Positions 27,377 to 35,729 of a stretch of DNA of 64,000 nucleotides are shown here, piece by piece. A program made the translations under genes and the position numbers. Source of the DNA: Flavobacteriales bacterium (GTDB lineage Bacteria > Bacteroidota > Bacteroidia > Flavobacteriales_D > Sanyastnellaceae); the NCBI GenBank assembly GCA_027491075.1, contig JAIXWX010000008.1, positions 1 to 64,000 of the forward strand, given 5' to 3'. Numbering within the stretch: the first letter of the stretch is position 1; the number at the start of each line of letters is the position of its first letter. The notes under the pieces are model-generated. The model was not told the origin of the DNA. It made no database searches and was given only the letters and a program-made list of their open reading frames with translations.

Positions 27377-27480
27377 AAAAGACAGAATCAGTGTGGGGGG
27401 CTATTTCGTGGCTCTGATTTATCAAGACCTGCCGTTTTGGGAGAGAGGACGGTAGGAACCCCACACTGAATCTGTCTTTT
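27377..27480 (+). ncRNA. Long-hairpin structured RNA candidate (6S-Flavo-like)
   Basis: The 306-bp gap between rocD and ndk holds no plausible gene but has a striking fold. A 22-base left arm (27377-27398) pairs with 27459-27480 with a single A-A mismatch (27387/27470). Inside is a second 8-bp stem, CCTGCCGT (27428-27435) with ACGGTAGG (27449-27456), closed by a 13-base loop. Between the two stems the left side has 29 unpaired bases and the right side two, so the bubble is strongly asymmetric. The right arm runs into TTTTTATTT, which could end the transcript. A promoter box lies upstream. Size, asymmetric bubble and host group fit 6S-Flavo RNA, an RNA polymerase-binding 6S relative of Bacteroidota; the class name is inference. 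Confidence 0.6.
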
Positions 27481-27542
27481 TATTTCCTCCATCCTGGATT
27501 TATACCTATTTTCGCAGACTATACGTAAAAGTACATCATACA

Positions 27543-27962
27543 ATGTCAGGAAAAATAACCTTTACAATGATCAAACCTGATGCAACAGCAGCAGGACATA
27601 CCGGAAAAATCATTGACAAAATTATTGGTGCCGGATTTAAAATCAAGGCAATGAAATGGACAAAACTCAGCAAAGAAGAAGCTGGCGAGTTTTATGCAAT
27701 CCACCGCGAACGTCCATTTTTTGGAGAATTAGTAGACTATATGACAAGCGGTCCAATCGTTGCTGCGATTCTCGAGAAAGACAATGCTGTGGAAGATTTC
27801 AGAAAGCTCATCGGAGCTACTGATCCTCAAAAAGCAGAAGAAGGTACCATTCGTAAAATGTTTGCTACCAGCATCGCTGCCAATGCTGTCCATGGTTCTG
27901 ATTCAGACGAAAACGCTGTTATTGAAGGCGCATTCTATTTCTCCTCTAGAGAGCACGCCTGA
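27543..27962 (+). CDS. ndk: Nucleoside diphosphate kinase
   Basis: Ndk transfers phosphate from ATP to other nucleoside diphosphates through a phosphohistidine. The 139-residue protein matches the family along its length, with TFTMIKPDA near the start and the active-site NAVHGSDS (H117). A TATTTTCG at 27507-27514 (seven of eight to the -7 consensus) probably drives it. A strong hairpin terminator follows the stop. Confidence 0.98.
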   Translation: MSGKITFTMIKPDATAAGHTGKIIDKIIGAGFKIKAMKWTKLSKEEAGEFYAIHRERPFFGELVDYMTSGPIVAAILEKDNAVEDFRKLIGATDPQKAEEGTIRKMFATSIAANAVHGSDSDENAVIEGAFYFSSREHA

Positions 27963-27981
27963 ACATAACGAATAAGTTATC

Positions 27982-28017
27982 AAAAAGAGCAATCATGGAA
28001 ACGTGATTGCTCTTTTT
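27982..28017 (+). terminator. Terminator after ndk
   Basis: A 14-bp stem, AAAAAGAGCAATCA with TGATTGCTCTTTTT, and an 8-base loop follow the ndk stop and end in a T run. The A-run on the left also allows use from the other strand. Confidence 0.85.
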
Positions 28018-28069
28018 GCTTTTATCTTCACCCTCACTATTAAACCAAATACTTTTTTTAATTAACGAC

Positions 28070-29296
28070 ATGAAGAAAATCAAAGTCGCCAATCCCGTCG
28101 TGGAAATGGATGGAGATGAAATGACCAGAATAATCTGGAAGTTCATTAAAGAAAAACTGATATTCCCCTACTTGGATCTCGATATCAAGTATTATGATCT
28201 AGGAATTGAGAATAGAGACAAGACCGATGATAGAGTTACAGTAGAGGCAGCGGAAGCAACTCTCAAGTATAATGTGGCGATCAAGTGTGCTACCATTACA
28301 CCGGATGAGGCAAGGGTGAAAGAATTCGGTCTGAAAAGTATGTGGAAAAGCCCTAATGGCACAATACGAAACATCATCGGGGGAACAGTGTTTCGAGAAC
28401 CAATCGTGTGCACCAACATCCCAAGATTAGTGCCTGGTTGGACTAAGCCAATAAATATAGGTCGGCACGCTTTCGGAGATCAGTACAGGGCAACGGATAC
28501 AGTTACGCATGGAAAAGGAAAACTGACCATGACTTTCACCCCTGAAGATGGCGGTCCCGCTCAAACATGGGAGGTATATAATTTTCAAGGCAACGGCGTG
28601 GCCATGTCAATGTATAATACCGATGATTCCATTTATGGGTTCGCCAGAAGCTGTTTCAATCAAGCACTCGCCAGAAAGTGGAACCTCTATCTTTCTACAA
28701 AAAATACCATTCTGAAGGCCTATGATGGAAGGTTCAAAGACATTTTTGAGGAAGTGTATCTTAGTGAGTTTAAAGGCAGGTTTGACCTAGCGGGAATTAT
28801 CTACGAGCATCGTTTGATCGACGATATGGTGGCTTATTGCTTGAAAAGCGAAGGTGGATTTGTTTGGGCTTGTAAAAATTACGACGGTGATGTTCAGTCC
28901 GACATCGTTGCCCAAGGATTTGGTTCTTTGGGATTGATGACTTCTGCTCTTATTACTCCAGATGGTAAAACGATGGAAGCTGAGGCTGCACATGGAACAG
29001 TTACGCGTCACTATAGAATGCACCAACAAGGTAAAAAAACATCAACAAATCCAGTGGCATCTATTTTTGCTTGGACGCAGGGCTTAGCCTTCCGAGGCTC
29101 ATTGGATAAGAACCAAGAGCTTATCAATTTTGCTCAAACGCTAGAATCTGTTTGTGTTCAAGTTATTGAATCCGGCAAAATGACAAAGGATCTTGCATTG
29201 TGTATCTATGGAGACAAAACAAAAGATGAACACTGGATGACTACCGAAGATTTTCTCGATGCAATTGAATCTGAATTGAGAAAAAGAATGTCATAG
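28070..29296 (+). CDS. icd: NADP-dependent isocitrate dehydrogenase
   Basis: This enzyme decarboxylates isocitrate to 2-oxoglutarate in the TCA cycle. The 408-residue protein starts [20 protein letters not shown] and carries [42 protein letters not shown] and [10 protein letters not shown]. These are typical of the eukaryote-like (type II) NADP enzyme rather than the E. coli Icd form. The ATG at 28070 gives the standard N-terminus; an in-frame upstream start at 28007 lies inside the terminator region and is rejected. Confidence 0.96.
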   Translation: MKKIKVANPVVEMDGDEMTRIIWKFIKEKLIFPYLDLDIKYYDLGIENRDKTDDRVTVEAAEATLKYNVAIKCATITPDEARVKEFGLKSMWKSPNGTIRNIIGGTVFREPIVCTNIPRLVPGWTKPINIGRHAFGDQYRATDTVTHGKGKLTMTFTPEDGGPAQTWEVYNFQGNGVAMSMYNTDDSIYGFARSCFNQALARKWNLYLSTKNTILKAYDGRFKDIFEEVYLSEFKGRFDLAGIIYEHRLIDDMVAYCLKSEGGFVWACKNYDGDVQSDIVAQGFGSLGLMTSALITPDGKTMEAEAAHGTVTRHYRMHQQGKKTSTNPVASIFAWTQGLAFRGSLDKNQELINFAQTLESVCVQVIESGKMTKDLALCIYGDKTKDEHWMTTEDFLDAIESELRKRMS

Positions 29297-29307
29297 AACG
29301 CGCCGAC

Positions 29308-29335
29308 ACGTAGTGCGCTGAAAAGCGCACTACGT
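29308..29335. repeat. Perfect 12-bp hairpin with GAAA loop between convergent genes
   Basis: ACGTAGTGCGCT and AGCGCACTACGT flank a GAAA tetraloop with no mismatch. It lies in the 44-bp gap between the icd stop and the stop of the LysM lipoprotein gene. No T tract follows on either strand, so it is either an unusual bidirectional terminator or an RNA-stabilising hairpin. Confidence 0.7.
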
Positions 29336-29340
29336 ATGCG

Positions 29341-31113
29341 TTATCGAATACGTTGAATACTAAAGTCTGATGTTTGCAGTAAATGGTAGAACTTGTTTTC
29401 AAAACCACTTTCATTTCCTGTTCTGAAGAAATCAAATCCAGTTCCTTGAAGCCCTTGTACCTTTAATTCTGAAAAGTGATTTGGAAAGTCTTTGCCATAA
29501 AACAATAGTCCTGTACCGTAGTATAAAAACAAATCATAACCCAAAACAGAGAACTCTGTAGGCTCTGTCTTAAAGCGTTTTCTATACGCTTCCATCCATT
29601 CGATATTTTTCTCGCTGTTATAATCCAAGTAAATCGTATTGGGATAACTAACTTGGTACTTATTTCTATTGTCCGCAGTGATGGTCTCTAGGTTCTCCCA
29701 CGATTCTGGTCCAATCACGATGCTATTTGTGTTTTTTATAGCTTCGAATACCGCGTAAATCGCTTTCTTATCTTTAGAAGGAAGCACGACGATATTGCGC
29801 TTGGTTTTGGACAACTTCGAGGTAAGTTCCGTAAATGATCCTTGACCGGAGTACTTTAAGGTCAAAACAGAGTCTTTTCTTTCAGCCCAATAGGATTGAG
29901 CAAAAACTTGAACTTTGCGTGTGTCTTCCAGATCTGTTGAATTAATCAACACAACGTAATCGGAAGAAAAGGTCTTTGCTATTTCTCCACCCATAGCTTC
30001 CCATACTGTTGCTTCGCTTGGACATGCCTTGCTCATATTTGGCGAGCTCAAGAGCACTTTATTGCTTAGAGGGAATGGAACAACGATATGTGCACCTGTT
30101 TTTTGAGAAAAAATACTTAACTCCTGAATAGGGTCTTTGAATCCAGGGCCAATGAACAAATCTGCTTTTGAAACTCCTTTGTCAGTTAAGGCAGCTTTAA
30201 TGGATGATTTGCCATCAACCACGTCTTTCACATATATAGTAGCGTTGAGCCCTTTATTTTGTAGAGTATCGGCGGCCATTTGAATACCGCGGTACAAGTT
30301 AATTGCTGCGTCTCGAAAGGTACGATCCCGCTCAGTCATCAAAGAATCTGGAGTCTGACTGAAAAAAGGCAGTAGAACAGCAGCAGTGTATTTTTCCTTT
30401 TTCTCACCTCCAATGATGACGACGGGCGTGCTTACCGTTGGAGTTGTTTCGGTAATCGGAGCAATCGAATGATCATTCGGTAATGCTTTTACGGGAATAT
30501 TGATTTTCTGTCCTACACTCAAACTCTCCTGCATGCCTGGATTGGCAGACTTAATCGCCTCTACGCTTACTTTGTATTGGCGAGAAAGGGCGAATAATGT
30601 TTCGCCCGCAACCACTTCATGCTGGTGAAAATTTTTATCGGAATTGGTTTCGGCGTTGGTTGCGGAGGGAATTGGAATGAGTATTTCTTGTCCTTTCTTT
30701 ATTCCGTTCTCAGATCCAGGATTATTCTCAACTAGTAAGTTGATGTCAACATTGTATAGCTTAGCAATAGAGTAAAGAGTTTCTCTTTTGTCAACGGTGT
30801 GTGAAATATAACTTTTATTGTTCCGAACGATGGTTTTGCCTTTGGCTATTCCGGAAGCATCCCGAGGTATTTTTATTATTTGACCTTCCTTAAGCGAAAT
30901 GTCTGCTCCTGGGTTTGCTGAGGCAATAGAATTCACATCGCATTTATAGATCTTGGAGATGGCATATAGTGTCTGACCTTTTTCTACAGTATGAAAGTAG
31001 AACGACTGTCCATTAACCTCTTGCAACGGCCCTACCACTTGTGCTTTGCTGCTACATGCAGAAAGGAGCACCGAAAGAACCACAATAAAACACAGTTGAA
31101 ATAATTTATTCAT
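29341..31113 (-). CDS. LysM lipoprotein with a periplasmic binding-protein-like domain
   Basis: From the ATG at 31113 (an upstream TTG is rejected) this is 590 residues. A lipobox LLSAC puts the lipidated cysteine at position 20. Three LysM repeats follow: HTVEKGQTLYAISKIYKCD, HTVDKRETLYSIAKLYNVD and HEVVAGETLFALSRQYKVS. Residues about 235-590 resemble a type I periplasmic binding protein (AAVLLPFFSQTPDSL...YRGIQMAADTL...FIGPGF), similar to LpoA-like or amino acid-binding folds. It probably binds peptidoglycan from the outer membrane. It begins 1 bp after guaA, an operon order I know from other flavobacteria. Confidence 0.88.
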   Translation of the reverse strand: MNKLFQLCFIVVLSVLLSACSSKAQVVGPLQEVNGQSFYFHTVEKGQTLYAISKIYKCDVNSIASANPGADISLKEGQIIKIPRDASGIAKGKTIVRNNKSYISHTVDKRETLYSIAKLYNVDINLLVENNPGSENGIKKGQEILIPIPSATNAETNSDKNFHQHEVVAGETLFALSRQYKVSVEAIKSANPGMQESLSVGQKINIPVKALPNDHSIAPITETTPTVSTPVVIIGGEKKEKYTAAVLLPFFSQTPDSLMTERDRTFRDAAINLYRGIQMAADTLQNKGLNATIYVKDVVDGKSSIKAALTDKGVSKADLFIGPGFKDPIQELSIFSQKTGAHIVVPFPLSNKVLLSSPNMSKACPSEATVWEAMGGEIAKTFSSDYVVLINSTDLEDTRKVQVFAQSYWAERKDSVLTLKYSGQGSFTELTSKLSKTKRNIVVLPSKDKKAIYAVFEAIKNTNSIVIGPESWENLETITADNRNKYQVSYPNTIYLDYNSEKNIEWMEAYRKRFKTEPTEFSVLGYDLFLYYGTGLLFYGKDFPNHFSELKVQGLQGTGFDFFRTGNESGFENKFYHLLQTSDFSIQRIR

Positions 31114-31114
31114 T

Positions 31115-32647
31115 TTATTCCCATTCAATGGTTGCAGGTGGCTTGGAGCTTATGTCGTAAACTACGCGATTTACTCCTTTTACTTTATTGATAATATCAT
31201 TAGAGACTTTGGCTAAGAATTCATGTGGAAGTCGACTCCAATCTGCTGTCATTCCATCTGTACTATTCACCGCGCGCAGAGCTACAGTGTTTTCGTAGGT
31301 GCGTTCATCCCCCATTACGCCTACACTTTTTACAGGAAGTAAAATCGCACCCGCTTGCCACACTTCGGTGTAAAGATTATTTGATTTCAAAGCATCGATC
31401 CATATCGCGTCGACCTCTTGCAAGATGCGTACCTTTTCTAAAGTAATATCTCCCAAGATTCTTATTCCAAGTCCAGGGCCAGGGAATGGATGTCTCTCAA
31501 GAATAGATTCTTTTATTCCCATTGATCGACCAACACGGCGAACTTCGTCCTTAAATAAGAGCCTTAGCGGCTCCACAACTTTTAACTTCATGTAGTCAGG
31601 AAGACCTCCAACGTTGTGATGCGACTTAATGGTCTGGGAAGGACCTCCGCTTGCTGATACCGATTCAATTACATCGGGATAAATGGTACCCTGACCTAGC
31701 CATTGAGCATTTTCTATTTGTTTCGATTCCTCATCAAAAACATCAATAAATGTTTTTCCAATCGCCTTGCGTTTTGCTTCGGGATCTGACAAGCCCTCCA
31801 GGGCTTTATAGAAGCGACTGGATGCATCAACTCCTTTCACTTGTAAGCCCATATCTCTATAGCTATGAAGTACATCGTTGAATTCGTTTTTTCTCAAAAG
31901 TCCATTGTCCACAAAGATGCAATGCAAGTTGCTTCCAATAGCCTTGTGCAAGAGCATAGCGGCCACCGATGAGTCAACACCACCAGAAAGACCCAGAATA
32001 ACTTTATCATTTCCAAGTTGGTTACGCAAGTCTTCGACCGTTTCCTCGACAAATTGATTGGGAGTCCAATCACCTTCGCAGCCACATATATCAAGTACAA
32101 AATTGGAAAGGAGCTGCTTTCCATCGATGCTGTGGTATACCTCAGGATGAAACTGTACCCCATAAATTTTCTCTTCTCCCAATTGATAGCCTGCATATTC
32201 AATATCTCCTGTGGAGCAAATCACTCTAGCATTCGGGCCCGCTGACTTGATGGTGTCTCCATGTGACATCCAAACTTGACTTCCTTCAGATATGTTTCGC
32301 ATTAAGGCGTTCGAACCTTCCACTTTGGATAAATGTGCTCTTCCATATTCGCGGTGGGTTGAGCGCATCACTTCTCCTCCAAGGCTCTCTGCCAATAGCT
32401 GAGCACCATAACATATTCCAAGGAGAGGTCTCACGGAAGTATATTCTCTCACGTTTGGTTTCGGGGCATTTTCTTCTTTAACAGAAAAAGGGCTTCCAGA
32501 GAGAATTACACCTTTAACATACTCGGTGATTTCGGGCGCTTTATTCCAAGGATGTATTTCGCAATAAACGTTGAGTTCGCGAATTCTTCTGGCAATGAGT
32601 TGAGTGACTTGTGAACCAAAGTCAAGAATAATGATCGTTTGATGCAT
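31115..32647 (-). CDS. guaA: GMP synthase (glutamine-hydrolysing)
   Basis: GuaA aminates XMP to GMP. The 510-residue protein has an N-terminal glutamine amidotransferase with the nucleophile in [10 protein letters not shown] (C79) and HPEVYHS. It also has the PP-loop [11 protein letters not shown] (about 219-229), [12 protein letters not shown], and the dimerisation/XMP domain ending [10 protein letters not shown]. Full length. It is divergent from maf with 53 bp between the starts. Confidence 0.98.
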   Translation of the reverse strand: MHQTIIILDFGSQVTQLIARRIRELNVYCEIHPWNKAPEITEYVKGVILSGSPFSVKEENAPKPNVREYTSVRPLLGICYGAQLLAESLGGEVMRSTHREYGRAHLSKVEGSNALMRNISEGSQVWMSHGDTIKSAGPNARVICSTGDIEYAGYQLGEEKIYGVQFHPEVYHSIDGKQLLSNFVLDICGCEGDWTPNQFVEETVEDLRNQLGNDKVILGLSGGVDSSVAAMLLHKAIGSNLHCIFVDNGLLRKNEFNDVLHSYRDMGLQVKGVDASSRFYKALEGLSDPEAKRKAIGKTFIDVFDEESKQIENAQWLGQGTIYPDVIESVSASGGPSQTIKSHHNVGGLPDYMKLKVVEPLRLLFKDEVRRVGRSMGIKESILERHPFPGPGLGIRILGDITLEKVRILQEVDAIWIDALKSNNLYTEVWQAGAILLPVKSVGVMGDERTYENTVALRAVNSTDGMTADWSRLPHEFLAKVSNDIINKVKGVNRVVYDISSKPPATIEWE

Positions 32648-32673
32648 GCTGCGAAATTAGTTATTTGCGAGCA

Positions 32674-32681
32674 TACATTTG
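32674..32681 (+). promoter_or_regulatory. Promoter -7 box (TACATTTG) for maf
   Basis: TACATTTG matches TAnnTTTG exactly, 19 bases before the ATG at 32701. It lies downstream of a possible TTG start at 32665, which argues for the ATG. Confidence 0.5.
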
Positions 32682-32700
32682 TCCAAGAATATTAAGCACT

Positions 32701-33282
32701 ATGATACTTTCTAATTTACTCAGAAAAAGATTGGTATTGGCTTCGAAAAGCCCAAGGAGAAAGCAATTGTTAGAAGGTTTAGGTTTAAGCTTTGAAATTA
32801 GACTCAAAGAAGTAGAAGAGGAATTCCCCTCAGATTTAAAGGCTGGCGAAATTCCATTGTTTCTTGCGTCACTAAAAGCGGCTGCTTTTCGGTCTGAAAT
32901 GAAGGATGATGAAGTTATTATTACCGCAGATACTGTAGTATGGCTAGGAGACAAGGTATTGAACAAGCCTCAGGACCGCACTGAAGCATTGTCAATGTTG
33001 GAGAGGTTAAGTGGCCGCGCTCATACGGTTTACACTGCCGTGAATATTATGTCTAATTCCAGATCTATTTGCTTGTTAGATGAGACGGAGGTTCGGTTTA
33101 AGAAACTGGATAAGAATGAGATAGAGTATTATGTAGATGAGTTTAAGCCTTTTGACAAAGCGGGCGCTTATGGAGTTCAAGAGTTCATCGGATATATCGG
33201 AATTGATAGTCTGAATGGGTCATTTTACAATGTAATGGGGTTGCCAATACATAGGGTTTATGAAGAGTTGAAGCAATTCTGA
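32701..33282 (+). CDS. maf: Maf-like nucleotide pyrophosphatase
   Basis: Maf proteins hydrolyse non-canonical or excess nucleoside triphosphates to monophosphates. The 193-residue protein has the family motif LVLASKSPRRKQLL near residue 10, the catalytic acid in ITADTVVWLGDKVLNKP, SGRAHTVYTAV, and DKAGAYGVQE. It starts at the ATG 32701, downstream of its promoter box, and is followed by the tRNA cluster. Confidence 0.94.
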   Translation: MILSNLLRKRLVLASKSPRRKQLLEGLGLSFEIRLKEVEEEFPSDLKAGEIPLFLASLKAAAFRSEMKDDEVIITADTVVWLGDKVLNKPQDRTEALSMLERLSGRAHTVYTAVNIMSNSRSICLLDETEVRFKKLDKNEIEYYVDEFKPFDKAGAYGVQEFIGYIGIDSLNGSFYNVMGLPIHRVYEELKQF

Positions 33283-33291
33283 GTTAAAATA

Positions 33292-33321
33292 TTGTTTATA
33301 TCACATAAATTTCTATTTTTG
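33292..33321 (+). promoter_or_regulatory. Promoter of the tRNA cluster (TTG -33, TATTTTTG -7)
   Basis: TTG at 33292-33294 and TATTTTTG at 33314-33321 are separated by 19 bases, the best -33/-7 pair of the plus strand in this window. It lies directly upstream of tRNA-Ser. Confidence 0.7.
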
Positions 33322-33344
33322 CCCCCTCAATTTCGAGAACGTTC

Positions 33345-33433
33345 GGAAGGGTGGGTGAGTGGCTGAAACCAACAGTTTGCTAAACTGTCGTACTGGGTAA
33401 CTGGTACCGGGGGTTCGAATCCCCCCCCTTCCG
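33345..33433 (+). tRNA. tRNA-Ser (anticodon GCU)
   Basis: Acceptor GGAAGGG pairs with CCCTTCC, discriminator G. The anticodon stem ACAGT/ACTGT frames the loop TTGCTAA, giving anticodon GCT, and GGTTCGAATCC marks the T arm. The long variable arm (about 33390-33410) is typical of tRNA-Ser. CCA is not encoded. Confidence 0.95.
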
Positions 33434-33442
33434 CAAAATTAT

Positions 33443-33517
33443 CGGGGTGTAGCGTAGTCCGGCTATCGCGCCTGCTTTGGGAGCAGGAGGTCGCAGGTTC
33501 GAATCCTGCCACCCCGA
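33443..33517 (+). tRNA. tRNA-Pro (anticodon UGG)
   Basis: Acceptor CGGGGTG pairs with CACCCCG, discriminator A. The anticodon stem CCTGC/GCAGG frames TTTGGGA, giving anticodon TGG. The T arm contains GGTTCGAATCC. CCA is not encoded. It lies 9 bp after tRNA-Ser. Confidence 0.95.
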
Positions 33518-33543
33518 CTTAACTTGGTAAAACAGGTGAATTG

Positions 33544-33572
33544 AAAGACAACGCCGGTTGTCTTTTATTTTT
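33544..33572 (+). terminator. Hairpin with T tract between tRNA-Pro and tRNA-Arg
   Basis: AAAGACAAC and GTTGTCTTT form a 9-bp stem around GCCG, followed by TATTTTTT. This would end or weaken transcription of the first two tRNAs, so tRNA-Arg may rely on read-through or its own promoter. Confidence 0.7.
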
Positions 33573-33582
33573 TGGAAAGTTT

Positions 33583-33656
33583 GATCTCGTAGCTCAGTTG
33601 GATAGAGCATCTGCCTTCTAAGCAGACGGTCAGGGGTTCGAATCCCTTCGGGATCA
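33583..33656 (+). tRNA. tRNA-Arg (anticodon UCU)
   Basis: Acceptor GATCTCG pairs with CGGGATC (one G-T pair), discriminator A. The anticodon stem TCTGC/GCAGA frames CTTCTAA, giving anticodon TCT. The D arm AGCTCAGTTGGATAGAGC and the T arm GGTTCGAATCC are standard. CCA is not encoded. Confidence 0.95.
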
Positions 33657-33666
33657 CTAAAAAGTA

Positions 33667-33704
33667 AGGGCCTTCTCTATTTCAGCGAGAAGGCCCTTTT
33701 TTTA
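33667..33704 (+). terminator. Terminator after tRNA-Arg
   Basis: AGGGCCTTCTC and GAGAAGGCCCT form a GC-rich stem followed by seven T. It closes the tRNA cluster. Confidence 0.88.
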
Positions 33705-33737
33705 TGGAATAAATTCAAACTTACTCACGCGTTTTTT

Positions 33738-34175
33738 TTACTTCCCCTCTTCAACCAAGGGGGGCGCTATTTTAGGCTTACCCAATCTACTGGCTTCTAG
33801 GATAGGAATATTGGCTTCTGTGGGTATATAAATTACTTCTCCGCTTCCATCGTTTAAGCCTTTTACCCATAAATACTTAATATAATCTTCATTGCCCTTC
33901 AAGCCCTCTCCGATAATGCGGTTGGCCTCTGCTACCCCGCGTGCTCTTTCTATTTCGGCTTCGGCATTCAACTTTTCTGCCTCTAAATTGGCTTTGGCTT
34001 CTTCTACTTTAATCTTTCTGTTTTGTTCTGCCTTGGCAAACTCCGCTCTCCCTTCCATCTCTTGCGACCATACACGATAATAGGGCCTAATACCCACAAA
34101 AAGACCTAGTAATACTATGATAACGACAACTAGCATCGTCACTTGCTTGCTCATTTGTTTAGGATTGTAATTCAT
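33738..34175 (-). CDS. Short membrane-anchored coiled-coil protein, SPFH-like C-terminal stub
   Basis: This 145-residue protein has one N-terminal membrane segment (VTMLVVVIIVLLGLFVGI, about 12-29), then a charged Ala/Glu-rich helix (about 42-85: AEFAKAEQNRKIKVEEAKANLEAEK in part) and ERARGVAEANRIIGEGLKG. The helix and the following NEDYIKYLWVKGL resemble the C-terminal part of prohibitin/SPFH proteins, but the band-7 domain itself is absent. It could be a dedicated short protein or a remnant. An alternative ATG lies at 34154. It converges on the tRNA cluster terminator. Helix residues are quoted only in part: A-E-F-A-K-A-E to L-E-A-E-K. Confidence 0.75.
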   Translation of the reverse strand: MNYNPKQMSKQVTMLVVVIIVLLGLFVGIRPYYRVWSQEMEGRAEFAKAEQNRKIKVEEAKANLEAEKLNAEAEIERARGVAEANRIIGEGLKGNEDYIKYLWVKGLNDGSGEVIYIPTEANIPILEASRLGKPKIAPPLVEEGK

Positions 34176-34313
34176 TTTGTTTTTTAATTTGAGTTGTTTG
34201 TGCGAATTTAAGGTATCTTATTCATCCTGACATATATCATAGAGCTGTGTAACATAAGTAGCCGACTTTAGTCCTAGCAAACCTCAATTTTGTGGCCAAT
34301 AAAAGATAACAAA

Positions 34314-35729
34314 ATGAAGCTAGAACAAATCTACACTGGTTGCATAGCACACGCAGCATACTACCTTGAGAGCAATGGAGAGGCGGCCATTTTTGATCCG
34401 CTTCGAGAAGTACAGCCCTATTTAGACAGAGCACATAAATCTGGAGCTTTAATAAAGTACGTTTTTGAAACGCATTTTCATGCGGACTTCGTAAGTGGTC
34501 ATTTGGATTTGAAGAAAAAGATAGGCGCTCAAATCGTTTATGGTCCGACTGCTAAACCAGGTTTTGAAGCGATCGTTGCAGAAGATGGACAAGAATTTAA
34601 AATTGGAGACGCAACCATTCGTGTGATCCATACTCCAGGACATACCATGGAAAGCACTACCTACTTGGTAATCGATGAAACAGGCAGGGAGCATGGGATC
34701 ATTACCGGCGACACATTGTTTATCGGCGATGTGGGCAGACCTGATCTTGCTCAACATGTGATAGCCGATTTGACCCAAGAGAAGTTGGCAGTCCTTCTCT
34801 ATGATTCATTGCGAAATAAAATAATGACGCTTCCAGATCATTTGATGGTCTACCCTAATCATGGAGCGGGCAGCGCCTGCGGAAAAATGATGAGCAAGGA
34901 AACAACAGATACATTGGGCAATCAGAAAAAAGTAAACTATGCGTTGCAACCCAATCTTTCGAAGGAAGACTTTATCCATCAATTGTTGGATGGATTAACC
35001 ACTCCTCCCGGGTATTTCCCACAGAATGTTCTGATGAATATGAAAGGCTATGATAGCTTGGATGTAATTCTGGAAAGAGGACTTCAGGAACTGAGCGCCG
35101 AGGCTTTTGAGGCAGCGGCAAATGAAACGGGAGCGCTTGTTCTCGATACACGATCTGGGGACCACTTTGCAGCTGGATTTATTCCTAATAGCATAAACAT
35201 CGGTATCGATGGAAACTTTGCTCAATGGGTGGGAGAATTGGTTCCAGATGTTAAGCAATCAATTCTTCTTGTTGCCGATCCTGGCCGGGAAGAAGAATGC
35301 ATCACTCGACTTTCGCGCGTCGGTTATGACAATACCATTGGCTTCTTAAAGGGTGGATTTGAAACTTGGCAAAAAGGCGGAAGGCCATACAATAGTTTTA
35401 ATCGAGTTTCACCGCAAGAAGCAAAAAAGAGAATATTACAAAAACAGGTTTTGATTATCGACGTAAGAAAGAAAAGTGAATTTGTTTCTGAGCATGTTTT
35501 GAGTTCTGTAAACATTCCTTTGAATGAACTAAACAAACACCTCTCGGAGATTCCAAAAGACAAACATTTTCTGATTTTATGCGCTGGAGGTTATAGAAGC
35601 ATGATTGCGGCTTCAATTCTTCAGCAAAGAGGCTGGACGAATTTTGAAGATATCATTGGAGGCTTCGCAGAGCTTAAAAAATCAGGTGTCACAATTTCTG
35701 AGTATGTCTGTCCAACAACAATGTTATAA
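34314..35729 (+). CDS. Persulfide dioxygenase-like MBL hydrolase fused to two rhodanese domains
   Basis: This 471-residue protein starts with an ETHE1-like metallo-beta-lactamase domain (1-240). Its metal motifs are THFHADFVSGH (about 54-64), TPGHTMES and GDTLFIGDVGRPDL; the last is the ETHE1 signature. Two rhodanese domains follow. The first (about 260-365) lacks the catalytic cysteine, with VADPGREE at the active loop. The second (about 375-470) keeps it in LCAGGYRS. This layout oxidises glutathione- or bacillithiol-type persulfides to sulfite and passes sulfane sulfur. The bacillithiol gene bshB1 lies in the same window. The ATG at 34314 is preferred over a TTG at 34290. Confidence 0.92.
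   Translation: MKLEQIYTGCIAHAAYYLESNGEAAIFDPLREVQPYLDRAHKSGALIKYVFETHFHADFVSGHLDLKKKIGAQIVYGPTAKPGFEAIVAEDGQEFKIGDATIRVIHTPGHTMESTTYLVIDETGREHGIITGDTLFIGDVGRPDLAQHVIADLTQEKLAVLLYDSLRNKIMTLPDHLMVYPNHGAGSACGKMMSKETTDTLGNQKKVNYALQPNLSKEDFIHQLLDGLTTPPGYFPQNVLMNMKGYDSLDVILERGLQELSAEAFEAAANETGALVLDTRSGDHFAAGFIPNSINIGIDGNFAQWVGELVPDVKQSILLVADPGREEECITRLSRVGYDNTIGFLKGGFETWQKGGRPYNSFNRVSPQEAKKRILQKQVLIIDVRKKSEFVSEHVLSSVNIPLNELNKHLSEIPKDKHFLILCAGGYRSMIAASILQQRGWTNFEDIIGGFAELKKSGVTISEYVCPTTML

Noticed and set aside
27261-27455. A 64-codon plus-strand ORF in the rocD-ndk gap
   Set aside because: It has a poor composition, no promoter at its start and lies across the paired arm of the structured RNA; the fold explains the region better.
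27377-27480. Signal recognition particle RNA as an identity for the hairpin
   Set aside because: Size is similar, but the conserved apical GGAA-type loop with its GUCAGG/AGCAGC flanks is absent.
33327-33610. Minus-strand ORFs of 61 and 76 codons
   Set aside because: They are antisense to three well-formed tRNA genes; their apparent similarity to database proteins is a known tRNA artefact.
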